The notes under the pieces are model-generated. The model saw nothing but the letters and a program-made list of their open reading frames with translations, was not told the DNA's origin and ran no database searches. Position numbers and translations under genes: made by a program. Shown here in pieces: positions 12,144 to 26,119 of a DNA stretch of 64,000 bases (the stretch's first letter is position 1; each line of letters starts with the position of its first letter). The DNA is taken from positions 62,001 to 126,000 of the forward strand of contig JAEOAD010001224.1 in NCBI GenBank assembly GCA_036365145.1, given 5' to 3'. The DNA is from Orientallactaga sibirica (Eukaryota > Chordata > Mammalia > Rodentia > Dipodidae).

Positions 12144-15100
12144 GTGTAATCTAACAAGATGTACAATTTAGTAGATTAACCACATTTCTAACGTAGTTTG
12201 TTTAGAAAACAAACACCTTCATTGCAGAACACAGTACTGTGTGAAATAAGCTAGTTCTGTTCTCCAAATGAGTTGCTTTCTTACGAAGAGTCTTCAGTGC
12301 AGCAAGATCAAACTTTCCTAGTTTGTGTAATCTAACAAGATGTACAATTTAGTAGATTAACCACATTTCTAACATAGTTTGTTTAGAAAACAAACGCCTT
12401 CATTGCCGAACACAGTACTGTGTGAAATAAGGCTGTTCTGTCCCCAAATCAGTTGCTTTCTTGAGAAGAGTCTTCAGGGCAGCAAGATCAAACTTTCCTA
12501 GTTTGTGTAATCTAACAAGATATACAATTTAGTAGATTAACCACATTTCTAATGTAGTTTGTTTAGAAAACAAACACCTTCATTGCCGAACACAGTACTG
12601 TGTGAAATAAGCTGTTCTGATCCCCAAATGAGTTGCTTTCTTACGAAGAGTCTTCAGTGCAGCAAGATCAAACTTTCCTAGTTTGTGTAATCTAACAAGA
12701 TGTACAATTTAGTAGATTAACCACATTTCTAACGTAGTTTGTTTAGAAAACAAACACCTTCATTGCCGAACACAGTACTGTGTGAAATAAGGGCTGTTCT
12801 GTTCCCCAAATGAGTTGCTTTCTACTGAAGAGTCTTCAGTGCAGCAAGATCAAACTTTCCTAGTTTGTGTAATCTAACAAGATGTACAATTTAGTAGATT
12901 AACCACATTTCTAACGTAGTTTGTTTAGAAAACAAACGCCTTCATTGCCGAACACAGTACTGTGTGAAATAAGCGTGTTCTGATCCCCAAATCAGTTGCT
13001 TTCTTACGAAGAGTCTTCAGTGCAGCAAGATCAAACTTTCCTAGTTTGTGTAATCTAACAAGATGTAGAATTTAGTAGATTAACCACATTTCTAACGTAG
13101 TTTGTTTAGAAAACAAACACCTTCATTGCTGAACACAGTACTGTGTGAAATAAGGCTATTCTGTTCTCCAAATGAGTTGCTTTCTTACGAAGAGTCTTCA
13201 GTGCAGCAAGATCAAACTTTCCTAGTTTGTGTAATCTAACAAGATGTACAACTTAGTAGATTAACCACATTTCTAACGTAGTTTGTTTAGAAAACAAACA
13301 CCTTCATTGCCGAACACAGTACTGTGTGAAATAAGCCTGTTCTGATCACTAAATGAGTTGCTTTCTTACGAAGAGTCTTCAGTGCAGCAAGATCAAACTT
13401 TCCTAGTTTGTGTAATCTAACAAGATGTACAATTTAGTAGATTAACCACATTTCTAACGTAGTTTGTTTAGAAAACAAACACCTTCATTGCCGAACACAG
13501 TACTGTGTGAAATAAGGCTGTTCTGTTCTCCAAATGAGTTGCTTTCTTAGGAAGAGTCTTCAGTGCAGCAAGATCAAACTTTCCTAGTTTTGTAATCTAA
13601 CAAGATGTACAACTTAGTAGATTAACCACATTTCTAACGTACTTTGTTTAGAAAACAAACGCCTTCATTGCGGAACACAGTACTGTGTGAAATAAGCCTG
13701 TTCTGTTCCCCAAATGAGTTGCTTTCTTACGAAGAGTCTTCAGTGCAGCAAGATCAAACTTTCCTAGTTTGTGTAATCTAACAAGATGTACAATTTAGTA
13801 GATTAACCACATTTCTAACGTAGTTTGTTTAGAAAACAAAACACCTTCATTGCAAAACACAGTACTGTGTGAAATAAGTCTGTTCTGTTCCCCAAATGAG
13901 TTGCTTTCTTACGAAGAGTCTTCAGTGCAGCAAGATCAAACTTTCCTAGTTTGTGTAATCTAACAAGATGTACAATTTAGTAGATTAACCACATTTCTAA
14001 CGTAGTTTGTTTAGAAAACAAACACCTTCATTGCGAACACAGTACTGTGTGAAATAAGGCTGTTCTGTTCCCCAAATGAGTTGCTTTCTTACGAAGAGTC
14101 TTCAGTGCAGCAAGATCAAACTTTCCTAGTTTGTGTAATCTAACAAGATGTACAATTTAGTAGATTAACCACATTTCTAACGTAGTTTGTTTAGAAAACA
14201 AACACCTTCATTGCAAACACAGTACTGTGTGAAGTAAGCTAGTTCTGTTCTAAAAATGAGTTGCTTTTTGAGAAGAGTCTTCAGTGCAGCAAGATCAAAC
14301 TTTCCTAGTTTGTGTAATCTAACAAGATGTACAACTTAGTAGATTAACCACATTTCTAACATAGTTTGTTTAGAAAACAAAACACCTTCATTGCCGAACA
14401 CAGTACTGTGTGAAATAAGGCTGTTCTGTTCCCGAAATCAGTTGCTTTCTTGAGAAGAGTCTTGAGTGCAGCAAGATCAAACTTTCCTAGTTTGTGTAAT
14501 CTAACAAGATATACAATTTAGTAGATTAACCACATTTGTAACGTAGTTTGTTTAGAAAACAAACACCTTCATTGCCAAACACAGTACTGTGTGAAATAAG
14601 CGTGTTCTGATCCCCAAATCAGTTGCTTTCTTCTTGAAGAGTCTTCAGTGCAGCAAGATCAAACTTTCCTAGTTTGTGTAATCTAACAAGATGTAGAATT
14701 TCGTAGATTAACCACATTTCTAACGTAGTTTCTTTAGAAAACAAACACCTTCATTGCCGAACACAGTAATGTGTGAAATAAGGCGATTCTGTTCTCCAAA
14801 TGAGTTGCTTTCTTACGAAGAGTCTTCAGTGCAGCAAGATCAAACTTTCCTAGTTTGTGTAATCTAACAAGATGTACAACTTAGTAGATTAACCACATTT
14901 CTAACGTAGTTTCTTTAGAAAACAAACACCTTCATTGCCGAACACAGTACTGTGTGAAATAAGGCTGATTCTGTTCTCCAAATGAGTTGCTTTCTTACGA
15001 AGAGTCTTCAGTGCAGCAAGATCAAACTTTCCTAGTTTGTGTAATCTAACAAGATATACAATTTAGTAGATTAACCACATTTCTAACGTAGTTTGTTTAG

Positions 15101-17260
15101 AAAACAAACGCCTTCATTGCCGAACACAGTACTGTGTGAAATAAGGCTGTTCTGATCCCCAAATCAGTTGCTTTCTTACGAAGAGTCTTCAGTGCAGCAA
15201 GATCAAACTTTCCTAGTTTGTGTAATCTAACAAGATGTAGAATTTAGTAGATTAACCACATTTCTAACGTAGTTTGTTTAGAAAACAAACACCTTCATTG
15301 CTGAACACAGTACTATGTGAAATAAGGCTATTCTGTTCTCCAAATGAGTTGCTTTCTTACGAAGAGTCTTCAGTGCAGCAAGATCAAACTTTCCTAGTTT
15401 GTGTAATCTAACAAGATGTACAATTTAGTAGATTAACCACATTTCTAACGTAGTTTGTTTAGAAAACAAACCCTTCATTGCCGAACACAGTACTGTGTGA
15501 AATAAGCCTGTTCTGATAACCAAATGAGTTGCTTTCTTATGAAGAGTCTTCAGTGCAGCAAGATCAAACTTTCCTAGTTTGTGTAATCTAACAAGATGTA
15601 CAATTTAGTAGATTAACCACATTTCTAACGTAGTTTGTTTAGAAAACAAACACCTTCATTGCCGAACACAGTACTGTGTGAAATAAGGCTGTTCTGTTCT
15701 CCAAATGAGTTGCTTTCTTACGAAGAGTCTTCAGTGCAGCAAGATCAAACTTTCCTAGTTTGTGTAATCTAACAAGATGTACAATTTAGTAGATTAACCA
15801 CATTTCTAACGTAGTTTGTTTAGAAAACAAACACCTTCATTGCCGAACACAGTACTGTGTGAAATAAGGCTGTTCTGTTCCCCAAATGAGTTGCTTTCTT
15901 ACGAAGAGTCTTCAGTGCAGCAAGATCAAACTTTCCTAGTTTGTGTAATCTAACAAGATGTACAATTTAGTAGATTAACCACATTTCTAACGTAGTTTGT
16001 TTAGAAAACAAACACCTTCATTGCGAACACAGTACTGTGTGAAATAAGGCTGTTCTCTTCCACAAATGAGTTGCTTTCTTACGAAGAGTCTTCAGTGCAG
16101 CAAGATCAAACTTTCCTAGTTTGTGTAATCTAACAAGATGTACAACTTAGTAGATTAACCACATTTCTAACGTAGTTTGTTTAGAAAACAAACACCTTCA
16201 TTGCAGAACACAGTACTGTGTGAAATAAGGCTGTTCTGTTCTCCAAATGAGTTGCTTTCTTACGAAGAGTCTTCAGTGCAGCAAGATCAAACTTTCCTAG
16301 TTTGTGTAATCTAACAAGATGTACAATTTAGTAGATTAACCACATTTCTAACATAGTTTGTTTAGAAAACAAACACCTTCATTGCCGAACACAGTACTGT
16401 GTGAAATAAGGCTGTTCTGTTCCCAAATCAGTTGCTTTCTTGAGAAGAGTCTTGAGGGCAGCAAGATCAAACTTTCCTAGTTTGTGTAATCTAACAAGAT
16501 ATACAATTTAGTAGATTAACCACATTTCTAACGTAGTTTGTTTAGAAAAACAAACACCTTCATTGCCGAACACAGTACTGTGTGAAATAAGCATGTTCTG
16601 ATCCCCAAATCAGTTGCTTTCTTACGAAGAGTCTTCAGTGCAGCAAGATCAAACTTTCCTAGTTTGTGTAATCTAACAAGATGTACAATTTAGTAGATTA
16701 ACCACATTTCTAACGTAGTTTGTTTAGAAAACAAACACCTTCATTGCCGAACACAGTACTGTGTGAAATAAGGCTGTTCTGTTCTCCAAATGAGTTGCTT
16801 TCTTACGAAGAGTCTTCAGTGCAGCAAGATCAAACTTTCCTAGTTTGTGTAATCTAACAAGATGTACAATTTAGTAGATTAACCACATTTCTAACGTAGT
16901 TTGTTTAGAAAACAAACGCCTTCATTGCCGAACACAGTACTGGGTGAAATAAGCGTGTTCTGATCCCCAAATCAGTTGCTTTCTTACGAAGAGTCTTCAG
17001 TGCAGCAAGATCAAACTTTCCTAGTTTGTGTAATCTAACAAGATGTAGAATTTAGTAGATTAACCACATTTCTAACGTAGTTTGTTTAGAAAACAAACAC
17101 CTTCATTGCTGAACACAGTACTATGTGAAATAAGGCTATTCTGTTCTCCAAATGAGTTGCTTTCTTACGAAGAGTCTTCAGTGCAGCAAGATCAAACTTT
17201 CCTAGTTTGTGTAATCTAACAAGATGTACAACTTAGTAGATTAACCACATTTCTAACGTA

Positions 17261-17982
17261 GTTTGTTTAGAAAACAAACACCTTCATTGCAAATGCAGTA
17301 CTGTGTGAAGTAAGCTAGTTCTGTTCTACAAATGAGTTGCTTTCTTACGAAGAGTCTTCAGTGCAGCAAGATCAAACTTTCCTAGTTTGTGTAATCTTAC
17401 AAGATGTACAACTTAGTAGATTAACCACATTTCTAACATAGTTTGTTGAGAAAACAAACGACTTCATTGCCGAACACAGTACTGTGTGAAATAAGGCTGT
17501 TCTGTTCCCGAAATCAGTTCCTTTCTTGAGAAGAGTCTTGAGGGCAGCAAGATCAAACTTTCCTAGTTTGTGTAATCTAACAAGATATACAATTTAGTAG
17601 ATTAACCACATTTGTAACGTAGTTTGTTTAGAAAACAAACACCTTCATTGCCAAACACAGTACTGTGTGAAATAAGCGTGTTCTGATCCCCAAATCAGTT
17701 GCTTTCTTACGAAGAGTCTTCAGTGCAGCAAGATCAAACTTTCCTAGTTTGTGTAATCTAACAAGATGTAGAATTTCGTAGATTAACCACATTTCTAACG
17801 TAGTTTGTTTAGAAAACAAACACCTTCATTGCCGAACACAGTACTGTGTGAAATAAGGCTATTCTGTTCTCCAAATGAGTTGCTTTCTTACGAAGAGTCT
17901 TCAGTGCAGCAAGATCAAACTTTCCTAGTTTGTGTAATCTAACAAGATGTACAACTTAGTAGATTAACCACATTTATAACGT
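17261..17982 (+). repeat. Four-monomer ordered block A-B-C-D
   Basis: Same class order as the block at 2,243: GCAAATGCAG/CTAGTTCTG, then TTCCCGAAATCAG with GAGGGCAG, then GCGTGTTCTGATCC with GAATTTCGTAG, then GGCTATTCTG with CATTTATAACG. The second monomer carries the rare ACGACTTCATTG, which is shared (with one extra T) by the block at 25,395, so these two copies, 45 monomers apart, probably share a recent ancestor. Confidence 0.75.
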
Positions 17983-20900
17983 AGTTTGTTTAGAAAAAAA
18001 ACACCTTCATTGCCGAACACAGTACTGTGTGAAATAAGGCTGATTCTGTTCTCCAAATGAGTTGCTTTCTTACGAAGAGTCTTCAGTGCAGCAAGATCAA
18101 ACTTTCCTAGTTTGTGTAATCTAACAAGATATACAATTTAGTAGATTAACCACATTTCTAACGTAGTTTGTTTAGAAAACAAATGCCTTCATTGCCGAAC
18201 ACAGTACTGTGTGAAATAAGGCTGTTCTGTTCCAAAATCAGTTGCTTTCTTACGAAGAGTCTTCAGTGCAGCAAGATCAAACTTTCCTAGTTTGTGTAAT
18301 CTAACAAGATGTACAATTTAGTAGATTAACCACATTTCTAACGTAGTTTGTTTAGAAAAACAAACACCTTCATTGCCAAACACAGTACTGTGTGAAATAA
18401 GCTAGTTCTGTTCTAAAAATGAGTTGCTTTCTTACGAAGAGTCTTCAGTGCAGCAAGATCAAACTTTCCTAGTTTGTGTAATCTAACAAGATGTACAACT
18501 TAGTAGATTAACCACATTTCTAACATAGTTTGTTTAGAAAACAAACACCTTCATTGCCGAACACAGTACTGTGTGAAATAAGGCTGTTCTGTTCCCAAAT
18601 GAGTTGCTTTCTTGAGAAGAGTCTTCAGGGCAGCAAGATCAAACTTTCCTAGTTTGTGTAATCTAACAAGATATACAATTTAGTAGATTAACCACATTTC
18701 TAACGTAGTTTGTTTAGAAAACAAACACCTTCATTGCCGAACACAGTACTGTGTGAAATAAGCGTGTTCTGATCCCCAAATCAGTTGCTTTCTTACGAAG
18801 AGTCTTCAGTGCAGCAAGATCAAACTTTCTAGTTTGTGTAATCTAACAAGATGTAGAATTTAGTAGATTAACCACATTTCTAACGTAGTTTGTTTAGAAA
18901 ACAAACACCTTCATTGCCGAACACAGTACTGTGTGAAATAAGGCTATTCTGTTCTCCAAATGAGTTGCTTTCTTACGAAGAGTCTTCAGTGCAGCAAGAT
19001 CAAACTTTCCTAGTTTGTGTAATCTAACAAGATGTACAACTTAGTAGATTAACCACATTTATAACGTAGTTGTTTTAGAAAACAAACACCTTCATTGCAG
19101 AACAGTACTGTGTGAAATAAGGCTGTTCTGTTCTCCAAATGAGTTGCTTTCTTACGAAGAGTCTTCAGTGCAGCAAGATCAAACTTTCCTAGTTTGTGTA
19201 ATCTAACAAGATGTACAATTTAGTAGATTAACCACATTTCTAACGTAGTTTGTTTAGAAAACAAACACCTTCATTGCCGAACACAGTACTGTGTGAAATA
19301 AGGCTGTTCTGTTCCCCAAATGAGTTGCTTTCTTACGAAGAGTCTTCAGTGCAGCAAGATCAAACTTTCCTAGTTTGTGTAATCTAACAAGATGTACAAT
19401 TTAGTAGATTAACCACATTTCTAACGTAGTTTGTTTAGAAAACAAACACCTTCATTGCCGAACACAGTACTGTGTGAAATAAGCCTGTTCTGTTCCCCAA
19501 ATGAGTTGCTTTCTTACGAAGAGTCTTCAGTGCAGCAAGATCAAACTTTCCTAGTTTGTGTAATCTAACAAGATGTACAATTTAGTAGATTAACCACATT
19601 TCTAACGTAGTTTGTTTAGAAAACAAACACCTTCATTGCCGAACACAGTACTGTGTGAAATAAGGCTGTTCTGTTCCCCAAATGAGTTGCTTTCTTACGA
19701 AGAGTCTTCAGTGCAGCAAGATCAAACTTTCCTAGTTTGTGTAATCTAACAAGATGTACAATTTAGTAGATTAACCACATTTCTAACGTAGTTTGTTTAG
19801 AAAACAAACACCTTCATTGCCGAACACAGTACTGTGTGAAATAAGGCTGTTCTGTTCCCAAATGAGTTGCTTTCTTACGAAGAGTCTTCAGTGCAGCAAG
19901 ATCAAACTTTTCTAGTTTGTGTAATCTAACAAGATGTACATTTAGTAGATTAACCACATTTCTAACGTAGTTTGTTTAGAAAACAAACGCCTTCATTGCC
20001 GAACACAGTACTGTGTGAAATAAGTCTGTTCTGTTCCCCAAATGAGTTGCTTTCTTACGAAGAGTCTTCAGTGCAGCAAGATCAAACTTTCCTAGTTTGT
20101 GTAATCTAACAAGATGTAGAATTTAGTAGATTAACCACATTTCTAACGTAGTTTGTTTAGAAAACAAACACCTTCATTGCAAATGCAGTACTGTGTGAAA
20201 TAAGGCTAGTTCTGTTCTCCAAATGAGTTGCTTTCTTACGAAGAGTCTTCAGTGCAGCAAGATCAAACTTTCCTAGTTTGTATAATCTAACAAGATGTAC
20301 AACTTAGTAGATTAACCACATTTCTAACATAGTTTGTTTAGAAAACAAACGCCTTCATTGCCGAACACAGTACTGTGTGAAATAAGGCTGTTCTGTTCCC
20401 GAAATCAGTTGCTTTCTTGAGAAGAGTCTTGAGGGCAGCAAGATCAAACTTTCCTAGTTTGTGTAATCTAACAAGATGTACAATTTAGTAGATTAACCAC
20501 ATTTTTAACGTAGTTTGTTTAGAAAACAAACACCTTCATTGCCAAACACAGTACTGTGTGAAATAAGCTGTTCTGATCCCCAAATCAGTTGCTTTCTTAC
20601 GAAGAGTCTTCAGTGCAGCAAGATCAAACTTTCCTAGTTTGTGTAATCTAACAAGATGTACAATTTAGTAGATTAACCACATTTCTAACGTAGTTTGTTT
20701 AGAAAACAAACACCTTCATTTCCGAACACAGTACTGTGTGAAATAAGGCTATTCTGTTCTCCAAATGAGTTGCTTTCTTACGAAGAGTCTTCAGTGCAGC
20801 AAGATCAAACTTTCCTAGTTTGTGTAATCTAACAAGATGTACAATTTAGTAGATTAACCACATTTCTAACGTAGTTTGTTTAGAAAACAAACACCTTCAT

Positions 20901-23900
20901 TGCGAACACAGTACTGTGTGAAATAAGGCTGTTCTGTTCCCCAAATGAGTTGCTTTCTTACGAAGAGTCTTCAGTGCAGCAAGATCAAACTTTCCTAGTT
21001 TGTGTAATCTAACAAGATGTACAACTTAGTAGATTAACCACATTTCTAACGTAGTTTGTTTAGAAAACAAACACCTTCATTGCCGAACACAGTACTGTGT
21101 GAAATAAGTCTGTTCTGTTTCCCAAATGAGTTGCTTTCTTTGAAGAGTCTTCAGTGCAGCAAGATCAAACTTTCCTAGTTTGTGTAATCTAACAAGATGT
21201 ACAATTTAGTAGATTAACCACATTTCTAACGTAGTTTGTTTAGAAAACAAACACCTTCATTGCAAACACAGTACTGTGTGAAATAAGCTAGTTCTGTTCT
21301 AAAATGAGTTGCTTTCTTACGAAGAGTCTTCAGTGCAGCAAGATCAAACTTTCCTAGTTTGTGTAATCTAACAAGATGTACAATTTAGTAGATTAACCAC
21401 ATTTATAACGTACTTTGTTTAGAAAACAAACACCTTCATTTCCGAACACAGTACGGTGTGAAATAAGGCTGTTCTGTTCCCAAATCAGTTGCTTTCTTGA
21501 GAAGAGTCTTGAGGGCAGCAAGATCAAACTTTCCTAGTTTGTGTAATCTAACAAGATATACAATTTAGTAGATTAACCACATTTCTAACGTAGTTTGTTT
21601 AGAAAACAAACGCCTTCATTGCCGAACACAGTACTGTGTGAAATAAGCGTGTTCTGATCCCAAATCAGTTGCTTTCTTACGAAGAGTCTTCAGTGCAGCA
21701 AGATCAAACTTTCCTAGTTTGTGTAATCTAACAAGATGTAGAATTTCGTAGATTAACCACATTTCTAACGTAGTTTGTTTAGAAAACAAACACCTTCATT
21801 GCTGAACACAGTACTGTGTGAAATAAGGCTATTCCGTTCTCCAAATGAGTTGCTTTCTTACGAAGAGTCTTCAGTGCAGCAAGATCAAACTTTCCTAGTT
21901 TGTGTAATCTAACAAGATGTACAATTTAGTAGATTAACCACATTTCTAACGTAGTTTGTTTAGAAAACAAACCCCTTCATTGCCGAACACAGTACTGTGT
22001 GAAATAAGGCTGTTCTGATCCCCAAATGAGTTGCTTTCTTACGAAGAGTCTTCAGTGCAGCAAGATCAAACTTTCCTAGTTTGTGTAATCTAACAAGATG
22101 TACAATTTAGTAGATTAACCAAATTTCTAACGTAGTTTGTTTAGAAAACAAACACCTTCATTGCCGAACACAGTACTGTGTGAAATAAGGTTGTTCTGTT
22201 CTCCAAATGAGTTGCTTTCTTACGAAGAGTCTTCAGTGCAGCAAGATCAAACTTTCCTAGTTTGTGTAATCTAACAAGATGTACATCTTAGTAGATTAAC
22301 CACATTTCTAACGTAGTTTGTTTAGAAAACAAACACCTTCATTGCCGAACACAGTACTGTGTGAAATAAGTCTGTTCTGTTCCCCAAATGAGTTGCTTTC
22401 TTACGAAGAGTCTTCAGTGCAGCAAGATCAAACTTTCCTAGTTTGTGTAATCTAACAAGATGTACAATTTAGTAGATTAACCACATTTCTAACGTAGTTT
22501 GTTTAGAAAACAAACACCTTCATTGCCGAACACAGTACTGTGTGAAATAAGGCTGTTCTGTTCCCAAATGAGTTGCTTTCTTACGAAGAGTCTTCAGTGC
22601 AGCAAGATCAAACTTTCCTAGTTTGTGTAATCTAACAAGATGTACAATTTAGTAGATTAACCACATTTCTAACGTAGTTTGTTTAGAAAACAAACACCTT
22701 CATTGCAGAACACAGTACTGTGTGAAGTAAGCTTGTTCTGTTCTACAAATGAGTTGCTTTCTTACGAAGAGTCTTCAGTGCAGCAAGATCAAACTTTCCT
22801 AGTTTGTGTAATCTAACAAGATGTACAATTTAGTAGATTAACCACATTTCTAACGTAGTTTGTTTAGAAAACAAACACCTTCATTGACGAACACAGTACT
22901 GTGTGAAATAAGGCTGTTCTGTTCCCCAAATCAGTTGCTTTCTTGAGAAGAGCCTTGAGGGCAGCAAGATCAAACTTTCCAAGTTTGTGTAATCTAACAA
23001 GATATACAATTTAGTAGATTAACCACATTTGTAATGTAGTTTGTTTAGAAAACAAACGCCTTCATTGCCGAACACAGTACTGTGTGAAATAAGCATGTTC
23101 TGATCCCCAAATCAGTTGCTTTCTTACGAAGAGTCTTCAGTGCAGCAAGATCAAACTTTCCTAGTTTGTGTAATCTAACAAGATGTAGAATTTCGTAGAT
23201 TAACCACATTTCTAACGTAGTTTGTTCAGAAAACAAACACCTTCATTGCCGAACATAGTACTGTGTGAAATAAGGGTATTCTGTTCTCCAAATGAGTTGC
23301 TTTCTTACGAAAGAGTCTTCAGTGCAGCAAGATCAAACTTTCCTAGTTTGTGTAATCTAACAAGATGTACAATTTAGTAGATTAACCACATTTCTAACGT
23401 AGTTTGTTTAGAAAACAAACGCCTTCATTGCCGAACACAGTACTGTGTGAAATAAGAGTGTTCTGATCCCCAAATCAGTTGCTTTCTTACGAAGAGTCTT
23501 CAGTGCAGCAAGATCAAACTTTCCTAGTTTGTGTAATCTAACAAGATGTAGAATTTAGTAGATTAACCACATTTCTAACGTAGTTTGTTTAGAAAACAAA
23601 CACCTTCATTGCTGAACACAGTACTGTGTGAAATAAGGCTATTCTGTTCTCCAAATGAGTTGCTTTCTTACGAAGAGTCTTCAGTGCAGCAAGATCAAAC
23701 TTTCCTAGTTTGTGTAATCTAACAAGATGTACAACTTAGTAGATTAACGACATTTCTAACATAGTTTGTTTAGAAAACAAACACCTTCATTGCCGAACAC
23801 AGTACTGTGTGAAATAAGCCTGTTCTGTTCACCAAATGAGTTGCTTTCTTACGAAGAGTCTTCAGTGCAGCAAGATCAAACTTTCCTAGTTTGTGTAATC

Positions 23901-25394
23901 TAACAAGATGTACAACTTAGTAGATTAACCACATTTCTAACGTAGTTTGTTTAGAAAACAAACACCTTCATTGCCGAACACAGTACTGTGTGAAATAAAG
24001 GCTGTTCTGTTCCCCAAATGAGTTGCTTTCTTACGAAGAGTCTTCAGTGCAGCAAGATCAAACTTTCCTAGTTTGTGTAATCTAACAAGATGTACAATTT
24101 AGTAGATTAACCACATTTCTAACGTAGTTTGTTTAGAAAACAAATACCTTCATTGCCGAACACAGTACTGTGTGAAATTAGGCTGTTCTGTTCCCCAAAT
24201 GAGTTGCTTTCTTACGAAGAGTCTTCAGTGCAGCAAGATCAAACTTTCCTAGTTTGTGTAATCTAACAAGATGTACAACTTAGTAGATTAACCACATTTC
24301 TAACGTAGTTTGTTTAGAAAACAAACCCTTCATTGCCGAACACAGTACTGTGTGAAATAAGCCTGTTCTGATCCCCAAATGAGTTGCTTTCTTACGAAGA
24401 GTCTTCAGTGCAGCAAGATCAAACTTTCCTAGTTTGTGTAATCTAACAAGATGTACAATTTAGTAGATTAACCACATTTCTAACGTAGTTTGTTTAGAAA
24501 ACAAACACCTTCATTGCCGAACACAGTACTGTGTGAAATAAGGCTGTTCTGTTCCCCAAATGAGTTGCTTTCTTACGAAGAGTCTTCAGTGCAGCAAGAT
24601 CAAACTTTCCTAGTTTGTGTAATCTAACAAGATGTACAATTTAGTAGATTAACCACATTTCTAACGTAGTTTGTTTAGAAAACAAACACCTTCATTGCCG
24701 AACACAGTACTGTGTGAAATAAGCCTGTTCTGTTCCCCAAATGAGTTGCTTTCTTACGAAGAGTCTTCAGTGCAGCAAGATCAAACTTTCCTAGTTTGTG
24801 TAATCTAACAAGATGTACAACTTAGTAGATTAACCACATTTCTAACGTAGTTTGTTTAGAAAACAAACACCTTCATTGCCGAAAAAACAGTACTGTGTGA
24901 AATAAGTCTGTTCTGTTCCCCAAATGAGTTGCTTTCTTACGAAGAGTCTTCAGTGCAGCAAGATCAAACTTTCCTAGTTTGTGTAATCTAACAAGATGTA
25001 GAATTTAGTAGATTAACCACATTTCTAACGTAGTTTGTTTAGAAAACAAACACCTTCATTGCCGAACACAGTACTGTGTGAAATAAGGCTGTTCTGTTCT
25101 CCAAATGAGTTGCTTTCTTACGAAGAGTCTTCAGTGCAGCAAGATCAAACTTTTCTAGTTTGTGTAATCTAACAAGATGTACAATTTAGTAGATTAACCA
25201 CATTTCTAACGTAGTTTGTTTAGAAAACAAACGCCTTCATTGCCGAACACAGTACTGTGTGAAATTAGTCTGTTCGGTTCCCCAAATGAGTTGCTTTCTT
25301 ACGAAGAGTCTTCAGTGCAGCAAGATCAAACTTTCCTAGTTTGTGTAATCTAACAAGATGTAGAATTTAGTAGATTAACCACATTTCTAACGTA

Positions 25395-26119
25395 GTTTGT
25401 TTAGAAAACAAACACCTTCATTGCAAATGCAGTACTGTGTGAAGTAAGCTAGTTCTGTTCTCCAAATGAGTTGCTTTCTTACGAAGAGTCTTCAGTGCAG
25501 CAAGATCAAACTTTCCTAGTTTGTGTAATCTAACAAGATATACAATTTAGTAGATTAACCACATTTCTAACATAGTTTGTTTAGAAAACAAACGACTTTC
25601 ATTGCCGAACACAGTACTGTGTGAAATAAGGCTGTTCTGTTCCCGAAATCAGTTGCTTTCTTTGAGAAGAGTCTTGAGGGCAGCAAGATCAAACTTTCCT
25701 AGTTTGTGTAATCTAACAAGATATACAATTTAGTAGATTAACCACATTTGTAACGTAGTTTGTTTAGAAAACAAACACCTTCATTGCCAAACACAGTACT
25801 GTGTGAAATAAGCGTGTTCTGATCCCCAAATCAGTTGCTTTCTTACGAAGAGTCTTCAGTGCAGCAAGATCAAACTTTCCTAGTTTGTGTAATCTAACAA
25901 GATGTAGAATTTCGTAGATTAACCACATTTCTAACGTAGTTTGTTTAGAAAACAAACACCTTCATTGCCGAACACAGTACTGTGTGAAATAAGGCTATTC
26001 TGTTCTCCAAATGAGTTGCTTTCTTACGAAGAGTCTTCAGTGCAGCAAGATCAAACTTTCCTAGTTTGTGTAATCTAACAAGATGTACAACTTAGTAGAT
26101 TAACCACATTTATAACGTA
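25395..26119 (+). repeat. Four-monomer ordered block A-B-C-D
   Basis: Closest relative of the block at 17,261. Both contain the rare ACGAC variant after the inverted repeat of monomer B, the CCAAACACAG variant in monomer C, and GAATTTCGTAG at the end of C. Differences include CTAACAAGATATAC in place of CTTACAAGATGTAC in monomer A. The block supports transfer of multi-monomer segments within the array. Confidence 0.75.

Larger units (their letters stand above)
12015..12195 (+). repeat. Representative near-consensus monomer
   Basis: This copy is 181 bp long when phased from the inverted repeat and matches the commonest base at nearly every position, so it serves as a reference for the array. 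In order it holds the 19-bp inverted repeat, the 14-bp palindrome, a variable stretch (GGCTGTTCTG and relatives) that distinguishes monomer classes, GAAGAGTCTTC, an A/T-rich inverted repeat around TTCCT, then TGTACA and the class-specific TTTAGTAGATTAACCAC segment. Its neighbours at 11,800-12,015 and after 12,196 are almost identical. The chosen monomer start is arbitrary, as in any circularly permuted tandem repeat. Confidence 0.9.
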
